Below are positions 26,573 to 33,876 of a stretch of 38,548 nt of DNA, one piece after another. Numbering within the stretch: the first letter of the stretch is position 1; the number at the start of each line of letters is the position of its first letter. The position numbers and the translations under genes are program-made. Location of the stretch: NCBI GenBank assembly GCA_964440295.1, contig CAYTRT010000010.1, positions 1 through 38,548 of the forward strand. Reading direction: 5' to 3'. The notes beneath the pieces are model-generated. The model saw nothing but the letters and a program-made list of their open reading frames with translations. It was not told where the DNA came from and did no database searches. This DNA is from CALIKS01 sp964440295 (GTDB lineage: Archaea; Thermoproteota; Nitrososphaeria_A; Caldarchaeales; Calditenuaceae).

Positions 26573-28234
26573 TCATTCGGCTTTACTTGTAACCTGAAGA
26601 TTCACGTTTAACTCTCTGCAGAGCCTATAGAGCTTTCGCTGGCACCGCTTGACGTAAATCTTCATGTATTCTGGGGGAATCCTAAGCTTTAAGACGCCGT
26701 CCTCAACCCTGAAGTCGTATCCACGAACATATCTACCCAGAACGCTTGAGATAAGGGAGCCTATCCTGCTATCTTCCGGGCGCTCACCCCTCTCGACAGG
26801 CACTATGAAGGTCCTCTCGCCAAACACGTACAGCTCATACTCGACCTCGCCGGTCAAGAAATTCCTAACTAAGACTGTTGGCCTAGAAAGATCAGCCTTC
26901 TTAAGCCCCATAGGGACCTTAACAACCATCTCGAGGACATAGATCTTCGAGACTTCGCCATGATCCATAAAGATCACCGTATCAATAATAGAGGGCAAAA
27001 CACCAATCTCAACCCTGTTGGCAATACGCTGAATCGCGTCTATGGGAGTAGTCGCGTGAATAACACCTACCATGCCGATCCCTGCGAGACGGAGATCAAT
27101 AAAGATCTCGAAGTCCTCGGGCCCCCGCATCTCGTCAAACACCGTGTAGTCCGGCCTGCTCAGCAGCAAAACATCATACAGCTCCCCCTCCTTGGATGCG
27201 CTCTTTGAGTACTGAGTAACGTCGGAGGGAAGCTGCAAATCACGTGGACTCTCAATCGTCTTAACCACTCTCTTAAGATTTCTATAATACTCAGCAAGCG
27301 CCTGCGCAAAAGTCGATTTACCCATGCCTGGAGGACCAGCTATAAGTATACCCTCGGCCCTCTCGACAAGCCTATTGAGCAGCACCTCTGGTAGATTATA
27401 ATCCTCGAGAGAGCGATGGACTATGGGCTTAACAATCGTAACTTCCAGGCCATCACTAAACGGAGGCCTAGTAATGACGACCCTGTAATCACGTAGTTGC
27501 AGAATAGTGGTGCCACGCTTATTAACCTCGAGGAAAGACTCCCTACCATACTCAGCATAAACCTGCTCCATCAACTGGGCAATAATCAACTCTAGCTTCT
27601 CGCGGCTCATGGGAACGTTCGAGATCTCCTCGAAATACCAGTTTCCAGGCTTTCCCCTCTTGACGCGAGGATTAACACCCTCCTTCAGATGCAGCGACAT
27701 AACGCCATCAGCAAATAACTTATCAATCTCTATCAATCCTCTAGGAGCCGCATACAACACGTCTATTCCCATCGCTTCGCATACTTTCGCCATGATTGGG
27801 TCAGAAGTGACTATCGTACCCCCTATCGAGGATGCAAGCTCTCTCAACGCGCTCCTAACATCGCCCTCCAAGTCGTCCCTACCAAGAAACTCCAGCGCAA
27901 CGCCCATCCTATCACAGACAGCCCTGAGAGAAATGAGTGCATTAATCCCCGCGTCGTCACCATTCGCAAGCTTCTCCTCAAGGTCTCTAAGGAGATACTT
28001 ATGAATAACCACCTTATTCCTAATCCTACCCTCCTCCACCAGCCTCTCCACTAACCTAGAACTGAGAGCCAGCTCATCTGGAATGAATAATCCCTGCGAC
28101 ACACCAAGGCCTAATAATAATTCACTAGCACTAATTAATTGGTTTTTCCCCCACCACAAACATCCAAAACCCAATAATAAGCCGTCTATAAGCGCCTCGG
28201 CAATATTGCACTCAGTGCGTGTTTGCTGAGCCAA
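26573..28234 (-). CDS. PIN-domain/KH-domain ATPase (PilT/VirB11-like)
   Basis: The protein has 553 residues from a TTG start. A PIN-like region (about 50-175, ending T-S-D-P-I-M) precedes a VirB11/PilT-type ATPase. Walker A is G-P-P-G-M-G-K-S-T near 297, the Asp-box-like segment is R-P-D-Y-T-V-F-D-E-M-R, and the His box is V-I-H-A-T. A C-terminal KH-like domain follows (about 490-550). This is the archaeal PIN-KH ATPase family, thought to act on RNA. About 45 N-terminal residues before the PIN strand are longer than in relatives, so translation may begin later. The PIN motif reads P-D-E-L rather than P-D-T-S. Its GC-richer codon use contrasts with the transporter genes on both sides. Confidence 0.85.
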   Translation of the reverse strand: MAQQTRTECNIAEALIDGLLLGFGCLWWGKNQLISASELLLGLGVSQGLFIPDELALSSRLVERLVEEGRIRNKVVIHKYLLRDLEEKLANGDDAGINALISLRAVCDRMGVALEFLGRDDLEGDVRSALRELASSIGGTIVTSDPIMAKVCEAMGIDVLYAAPRGLIEIDKLFADGVMSLHLKEGVNPRVKRGKPGNWYFEEISNVPMSREKLELIIAQLMEQVYAEYGRESFLEVNKRGTTILQLRDYRVVITRPPFSDGLEVTIVKPIVHRSLEDYNLPEVLLNRLVERAEGILIAGPPGMGKSTFAQALAEYYRNLKRVVKTIESPRDLQLPSDVTQYSKSASKEGELYDVLLLSRPDYTVFDEMRGPEDFEIFIDLRLAGIGMVGVIHATTPIDAIQRIANRVEIGVLPSIIDTVIFMDHGEVSKIYVLEMVVKVPMGLKKADLSRPTVLVRNFLTGEVEYELYVFGERTFIVPVERGERPEDSRIGSLISSVLGRYVRGYDFRVEDGVLKLRIPPEYMKIYVKRCQRKLYRLCRELNVNLQVTSKAE

Positions 28235-28301
28235 AATTACAACTCTTTAAGTAATACTGATACACATTTAAGCCCCCTCAAAGCATTAAGCAAAAATAAG
28301 G

Positions 28302-28424
28302 TTATTTGATCTCTAGAATGAAGTTCTCAGCTGTCATGCTTCCTATTTCTGCATATACAAGATGTACAGAGCCGTCATACACTATTCCTGAAGTGCCCTT
28401 GTTGGCACTGTAGGGCAGTTTGCA
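28302..28424 (-). pseudogene. Decayed C-terminal fragment of an unknown protein
   Basis: About 40 codons, ending in TAA at 28302-28304, encode protein-like sequence with alternating hydrophobic strands (S-G-I-V-Y-D-G-S-V-H-L-V-Y-A-E-I-G). A stop lies in frame a few codons upstream, but a neighbouring frame continues plausibly (H-R-L-L-D-A). This suggests a frameshifted remnant whose 5' part is gone. I do not recognise the parent family; it could also be chance. It lies between the PIN-KH ATPase gene and the apbE pseudogene, in a stretch otherwise without genes. Confidence 0.35.
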
Positions 28425-28466
28425 TCGAGAAGTCTATGATCCAATAAATTGTCTAACTAACATCCA

Positions 28467-29310
28467 CTAAACTTCGTAATCTCTAAATCCAGAAGACCTA
28501 ATCAATTTACCATCCTTCATGACTAGTAAGGCCTTAACATCCGAAAGCTCACTAACTAATTCAACGACGTCTGGGCCAATTAGCAGGGTCATCGTCGCTA
28601 ATGCGTCTGCATCTATTGCTTCCCTAGCTATGATTGTTGCGCTCGTCACATCTAGAGGCCTAAGGTCTTTCGGACTAAATACATGGAGCCTTTCATAATT
28701 CCCGCTCGTAGCAATTGTCTGATTTTTGATGTTTACTTTGCTGATAATGTCGTCTTTTTAAATGGGTTCCTAATTCCTACAATCCATGCGTGGCTATATG
28801 ACGTAGCTTTAATGTCACCTCCAATATCAATTAATGCATCCTTCACCCCCATCTTCTTGAGGACCTCAATGGCTCGGTCAACCGCGTATCCTTTTGCTAT
28901 CCTCCAAGCGTTATCTTCATTCCTTTCTTCCTAAAAAATACGGCATATTCATTGTACTCGATGCTGTTAAAGTCGACTAGCTCTTGCATCTCCTTAATTT
29001 TCTCATTTAAAAATTCCTGAGGCGAGTTGCTGCTCAATAATTCTAGTAGTGGTAAAATTGTAACATCAAATAATCCACCACTCAGATTGTAAAAGTAATT
29101 CGCCCTATCCAATACATAGAGAAGATCTTTACTCGGATTTCTAATACGTCCCTCCCTGTTTAGGATAGATACTTCACTATTTTGATTATAGTGGCTCAGC
29201 AAATTTTCTATGCGTAGCAACTCATTGAATGCAGCCTTCATACATGACGCAACTATATCATTATCGCTGCTGTAACCAACAATGCTGATCGTGCCATGTG
29301 TACCCATCAC
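28467..29310 (-). pseudogene. apbE: Frameshifted apbE (FAD:protein FMN transferase)
   Basis: The protein is recognisable throughout but lies in three frames. The first (from 29310) has M-G-T-H-G near its start and ends at L-G-G plus a stop. One added base near 28897-28904 restores L-G-G-x-A-K-G-Y-A-V-D and D-I-G-G-D-I. A second added base in the five-T run at 28755-28759 restores the path to L-D-V-T-S-A-T, D-A-D-A-L-A-T and the normal end. ApbE attaches FMN covalently to Thr of membrane redox subunits. The frame also stays open upstream of the first Met without a usable ATG, and there is no signal peptide. It follows the ATPase genes of the right cassette. Two sequencing errors are the alternative to real decay. 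Confidence 0.85.
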
Positions 29311-29426
29311 TCTTACCGTACGCCTATAGAGTAGACTGCCTGACGTAAGTTTCTAGCGGAGAAACTATTGTAAAAACCTTTCGTTCGGAATAAATTAATC
29401 CATAGAAATAAAAATAATAAAATATT

Positions 29427-30407
29427 TTAATACAAATGACAAGCGACCTTATGATTAAGCATTTTCTCAATCAGCACTGGTTCAATAACTTCACATTTAC
29501 CTTTTATGAAGTATGGACATCTTGGATGAAATCTGCAACCGCTTGGCGGATTGATGAGGCTGGGCGGCTCACCTGCTGGAACGCTCCGTCTCATTTTGCG
29601 GTTAGCTGGGTCCGGATCTGGGATTGCCTCTATTAGTGCTTGTGTGTATGGATGAAGAGGATTGGCTAAGACTTCTCTAACAGGCCCCGACTCAACTATC
29701 TTGCCTGCATACATAATATTTATTGTGTCTGAGAAGTACTTCACTGTAGACACGTCGTGTGTTATGTACAAGAAACTAGTGCCATATTTTTCTTGGATAT
29801 TTCTCAGTAGATACATAATCTCAACGCGTACAGAGGCATCAAGCATAGAGACAGGCTCATCTGCCACTATGAATCTTGGATTTGTAATTAAGCTTCTGGC
29901 TATAGCTACTCTCTGTCTTTGACCACCTGACAACATGTGTGGATACTTATTAGCGAATAGCTCAGGAGGTTCAAGTTTTACATCTCGCAAAGCACGGTAA
30001 ACTATCTCGCGCCTCTCTTGAATACTATTTCCTATCTCGTTAATTATAAGTGGCTCCATCAATATCCTCTCAATTGTGAAAAATGGATTAAGACTGCTGT
30101 ATGGGTCTTGATAAATTATTTGAGCCTCTCGCCTATACCATTTTAGGTCTTTTTCATCCAGTGTATCTATTCTTTTACCATCATAAATTATCTCTCCAGA
30201 AGTTGGCTTATATAACTTTAAGAGAGTTTTTCCTAGCGTTGTTTTCCCACAGCCCGATTCACCTACTACTGCTACTGTTTCGCCCTTCTTTATGCTTATC
30301 GTAACACCGTCTATCGCTTTTACATATATAGGCTTGGAGAAAAATGTCTTTCTAATACCGAACCATACTCTTAGATCCTTTCCGACGATTAGGCTATTGT
30401 CATTCAT
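29427..30407 (-). CDS. ABC importer ATPase, OppF/DppF type
   Basis: This 326-residue nucleotide-binding subunit has Walker A G-E-S-G-C-G-K-T-T near 50, signature L-S-G-G-Q-R-Q-R, Walker B I-V-A-D-E-P and the H-loop T-H-D-V. The C-terminal oligopeptide-transporter extension contains C-R-F-H-P-R-C-P-Y...C, the Cys cluster that can bind a [4Fe-4S] unit in Opp/Dpp ATPases. It is the last intact gene of the right cassette; its ATG overlaps the stop of the OppD-type gene (ATGA). As the left cassette has no ATPases, this pair may energise both importers, which is inference. Confidence 0.94.
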   Translation of the reverse strand: MNDNSLIVGKDLRVWFGIRKTFFSKPIYVKAIDGVTISIKKGETVAVVGESGCGKTTLGKTLLKLYKPTSGEIIYDGKRIDTLDEKDLKWYRREAQIIYQDPYSSLNPFFTIERILMEPLIINEIGNSIQERREIVYRALRDVKLEPPELFANKYPHMLSGGQRQRVAIARSLITNPRFIVADEPVSMLDASVRVEIMYLLRNIQEKYGTSFLYITHDVSTVKYFSDTINIMYAGKIVESGPVREVLANPLHPYTQALIEAIPDPDPANRKMRRSVPAGEPPSLINPPSGCRFHPRCPYFIKGKCEVIEPVLIEKMLNHKVACHLY

Positions 30408-31369
30408 TTTTCATCGCCACGTAGCCAACAAGCCGCATAGTGCTGACTATTTATCCTAATCATGTATGGTTCTGTAATTCTACACTTTTCAAAGGCATAG
30501 GGACACCTAGGATTGAAACTACATCCAAGTATTTGTTCTATAAGGTCTGGCGGACTGCCCGGTATAAATTCTAGTGTTGACTCTGATCTAAGCCGGGGGG
30601 TAGTTTTAAGAAGCTTCTCTGTATATGGATGCATTGGATTTGTTAATACATCTTCGGCAGGACCTATCTCAGCTATTTTACCTGCATACATCACGGCGAA
30701 GTAGTCACTCAGCTCGCTTGCAACACCTAAGTCATGTGTAATGAAGATGTAGGACAAGTTATATTCAGACTGCAGATCCTTCAAAAAATTGATGATGTTG
30801 GCCTGTGTTATGATGTCAAGAGCAGAAGTTGGTTCATCAAGTATGACAATTTCTGGCTTCATTATAAGTGCCATTGCTATTAAAACTCTTTGTTTCATTC
30901 CACCACTTAGCTCATGTGGATACCTCTCAAGAAGAGTCTTAGGTAGCCTTACATTTTCTAAAACTTCTGCCGCCCTCCTTAATGCTTCATCCTTATCAAT
31001 ATCTAAGTGTACTAACAATGGTTCAGCAAGTTGATCACCAACTTTAAGTACTGGATTCAGCGAGTTCATAGCCCCCTGAGGAACTATGGATATCTTCTTC
31101 ATTCTATAATTCTTTCTGAACTCCTCTTCACTCAGCTTAAGTACATCTACACCATCTATCTTTATGACCCCACTGTATTCATGTATATTTCTTGGGAGTA
31201 TTCTTATCAACGCGTATGCTAGTGAGCTTTTACCACATCCAGATTCTCCGACTACAGCTAAGGTCTTGCCCCTCTCTAGCTGGAAGCTGACGTTGTTAAC
31301 TGCCTTGACTATACCCCTACGCGTTCTATAGTAAAGCTTTAGATTATCCACTGTTAGTATTGTGCTCAT
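30404..31369 (-). CDS. ABC importer ATPase, OppD/DppD type
   Basis: This 321-residue ATPase has Walker A G-E-S-G-C-G-K-S-S near 37, signature L-S-G-G-M-K-Q-R, Walker B I-V-I-L-D-E-P-T-S-A-L-D and the H-loop T-H-D-L-G. The C-terminal region carries C-S-F-N-P-R-C-P-Y-A-F-E-K-C, again the Opp-type Cys cluster. The ATG overlaps the upstream permease stop and the stop overlaps the next ATPase start, so permease, OppD and OppF are translated as a coupled series. Confidence 0.95.
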   Translation of the reverse strand: MSTILTVDNLKLYYRTRRGIVKAVNNVSFQLERGKTLAVVGESGCGKSSLAYALIRILPRNIHEYSGVIKIDGVDVLKLSEEEFRKNYRMKKISIVPQGAMNSLNPVLKVGDQLAEPLLVHLDIDKDEALRRAAEVLENVRLPKTLLERYPHELSGGMKQRVLIAMALIMKPEIVILDEPTSALDIITQANIINFLKDLQSEYNLSYIFITHDLGVASELSDYFAVMYAGKIAEIGPAEDVLTNPMHPYTEKLLKTTPRLRSESTLEFIPGSPPDLIEQILGCSFNPRCPYAFEKCRITEPYMIRINSQHYAACWLRGDEK

Positions 31370-32772
31370 TCCTCCCTCAGCCTTGGATTTAGTATCTTGT
31401 CAAAAGAGTACCAAAGCAATGCAAAAGCCATGCTCACCAGTATTATTAATGATGATGGGATGAGTATCCACCACCAGTATCCATAGAAAGTAGCGCCTCC
31501 GATAAAGGCCTCTTCAATTAGTTTACCCCACGTTGGCAATACTGGATCGCCGACTCCTAAGAGGCTCAGGCTTGCTTCTAAAAATATGTATGATGGGACG
31601 AGAACTGTGACGTTAGCAAATGTGTATGGTAGGACCCTTGGCAATATGTAGAGGAATAGTATTCGTACTTTACTAGCTCCATACGAGATAGCCGCCTCGA
31701 TGTATGGTTCCTCCTTAACTTGGAGCACCATGCTTCTCGTTGACTTAGTTATTGTTCCAAATATAGACAAAGCTATAACGGTCATAAGAATTGTCCATAT
31801 TGTAGTTTTGTAGATGAATTGAATAGTAATCAGAAGTGATAAGAAGGGTAGAACTAAATAAACGTCAGTAAGCCTCTCAATTACTTCATCTACTCTATAC
31901 CCATAAAAAGCGGCCAAGGCTCCAAGAATCGTTTGGACAAACGATATAATTAATGCTGCTGTAAGACCAAACGCTAATGCGACCGGGGCGCCCCATAAAA
32001 TACCTATAAATATGTCTCTTCTTTTATTATCGGTTCCGGCTATTCCGTGAACTCTTCCGAGCAGATCCAGTTGGGCCGAGGCTGACAGGCTTTCTTTACG
32101 CGAGGTAATACTGATTATTGCTTCATAAGGTCTAGGAGGATTGACGTCTGAGGATCTTAAAATTTTAGGATCTCCAGATTTTAATGATGCCTCGCTTGAG
32201 AAAAGAACCGTCTGAACAGCTATATCAGGTGAGGCGTTAATGCCGGATAGATAAGACTTAACGGAGCTAACTGCATCAGTATCAGTGTATAGAAATATTA
32301 AATATGACCCGCGGCTAGCATCTTTTCTATAAACCTCAAGTTTACTACCATCCGGCTTTATCCAAGATAGAGTTATTAGAGATCTAGTTGTTGCGTTCAC
32401 GTTTAGCTTTAAAATAATTTCCGATGGTACATCATTATAATCGTAGTAGAAGCGTGTCCTTAATTGAATTGTGGCCTGACCAGTTAATGGGTCCTCTGAA
32501 TATGTCTTCCTGAAATCTTCAGGCTTCAGTATTATGGTTCTTGGAGCATTACTTCCGGTTATCCAACTAACCCACTCGGGTGCTGCTAATCTAGGGTTAT
32601 CTATCCAGTATTCCGGCTCGTTCCAGTTTTTCACAACTTCTTCTGACCCAGTTGTCCATACCGTAAGAGACATTGCCAATATTGTCGATAGAATAATAAT
32701 TGCTATCTTGCCACTCTTTGTCTGCAATACTTCACGGAAAATATTTTTTAGTCCAGTAGGAGCCGCACTCAA
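31366..32772 (-). CDS. ABC peptide/sugar importer permease, DppC type (right cassette)
   Basis: This 468-residue permease starts with TTG, one base after the DppB-type stop. Like its paralogue at 17405-18856 it has one membrane helix (about 20-40), then an outside domain of roughly 200 residues beginning W-N-E-P-E-Y-W-I-D-N-P-R-L-A-A-P-E-W, then the core from G-T-D-N-K-R-R-D with the EAA loop E-A-A-I-S-Y-G-A-S. The core ends in L-N-P-R-L-R-E-E. The long outside domain may dock the enlarged binding protein. Confidence 0.92.
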   Translation of the reverse strand: MSAAPTGLKNIFREVLQTKSGKIAIIILSTILAMSLTVWTTGSEEVVKNWNEPEYWIDNPRLAAPEWVSWITGSNAPRTIILKPEDFRKTYSEDPLTGQATIQLRTRFYYDYNDVPSEIILKLNVNATTRSLITLSWIKPDGSKLEVYRKDASRGSYLIFLYTDTDAVSSVKSYLSGINASPDIAVQTVLFSSEASLKSGDPKILRSSDVNPPRPYEAIISITSRKESLSASAQLDLLGRVHGIAGTDNKRRDIFIGILWGAPVALAFGLTAALIISFVQTILGALAAFYGYRVDEVIERLTDVYLVLPFLSLLITIQFIYKTTIWTILMTVIALSIFGTITKSTRSMVLQVKEEPYIEAAISYGASKVRILFLYILPRVLPYTFANVTVLVPSYIFLEASLSLLGVGDPVLPTWGKLIEEAFIGGATFYGYWWWILIPSSLIILVSMAFALLWYSFDKILNPRLREE

Positions 32773-32773
32773 A

Positions 32774-33829
32774 TTATCTCGCCACCCTTATACGAGGATC
32801 TAAAATGGAATACAGGATTTCCAGTATGAAGACCGTTATGACTAGTAAATATGCAGTAATTACGGTTATTCCTATGACGATGGGGGCATCAGTAGATAAT
32901 ATTGCTAGATTAAGCAAATAACCAATACCTGGCCAATTAAATACGACCTCAGTAATTAATGCGCCTTGCAATGAAAAGACTAATGATAGTGCAACATTGG
33001 TTACTATGGGTGGCATTGATGGTCTTAATACGTAGCGACGAAGAATTTTATCATCGCTGAGACCTTTAGCCTTAGCAATCGTTACGAAATCCTCTCCATA
33101 AGTCTGAATAACTATGTTTCGCACTACGTATGCCCAATACGGAAAGAGAGCAATCGTCCAGGTTATCAGAGGTAGCGCCATATGATATAGAACATCTACT
33201 GCAAATAAGAAAGGATCAGACGGTGCTGGAACGCTTACAAATCCGCCCAATGGAAAGAGCCTCACATAGAATGCAAAGATTAATAGGAATATTATGGCGA
33301 AGAACCAAGGTGGAATAACACCCGTTACTACGGCTACCATTGCCATGAATCTATCGAAGAACTTACCAGGCTTTCTAGTCATATAGAGTCCTACAATTAT
33401 TCCTATGACGCTATAGATTATCGTCGCAGTTGTAAATAGTGCAATTGTATTAGGTAATCTTTCTAGAATTATGTCAGCAACTTCCCTAGATCCTGCATTG
33501 CTTTTAAGAACAAGTGCTTTCCCTAGCCTCAAGGTGAGAGCGTCGACCAAGTAGATAAAGCTCCTTATTATGAATGGTTTATCAAGTCCCTTCGCCTTTA
33601 TTGCGTTCGTAATTCTCTCTTCAAGCATTTTTTCCCTGACGTCTTCTGGTAATCTTGAGAATGCTGGATCTCTGCTGAGGCTCTGAGTTATTTCAAACCT
33701 TATCTGAGAAGTAAGAATCTGATCAACCAGACCTCCAGCGTTCGCTATTACGACTGTTAGATAAGTCGCTATAACTACGGTTACTCCTAGAATTAGTGCC
33801 CTCTTAGCTAAGTACTTTACAGGTAGCAA
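32774..33829 (-). CDS. ABC peptide/sugar importer permease, DppB type (right cassette)
   Basis: This 351-residue DppB-like permease starts with TTG at 33829; no ATG is close. It has an N-terminal membrane helix (about 9-31), an outside loop of about 75 residues, the R-L-P-N-T-I-A-L-F start of the core and the EAA-type loop I-A-K-A-K-G-L-S. It ends in L-D-P-R-I-R-V-A-R. It lies 47 bases downstream of the binding-protein stop, a space that could hold an mRNA processing site so that the binding protein is made in excess. Confidence 0.93.
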   Translation of the reverse strand: MLPVKYLAKRALILGVTVVIATYLTVVIANAGGLVDQILTSQIRFEITQSLSRDPAFSRLPEDVREKMLEERITNAIKAKGLDKPFIIRSFIYLVDALTLRLGKALVLKSNAGSREVADIILERLPNTIALFTTATIIYSVIGIIVGLYMTRKPGKFFDRFMAMVAVVTGVIPPWFFAIIFLLIFAFYVRLFPLGGFVSVPAPSDPFLFAVDVLYHMALPLITWTIALFPYWAYVVRNIVIQTYGEDFVTIAKAKGLSDDKILRRYVLRPSMPPIVTNVALSLVFSLQGALITEVVFNWPGIGYLLNLAILSTDAPIVIGITVITAYLLVITVFILEILYSILDPRIRVAR

Positions 33830-33876
33830 TTCTTATTTAAAAATAATAAAAACTTCAAGTAATAAGGATTAAAAAT

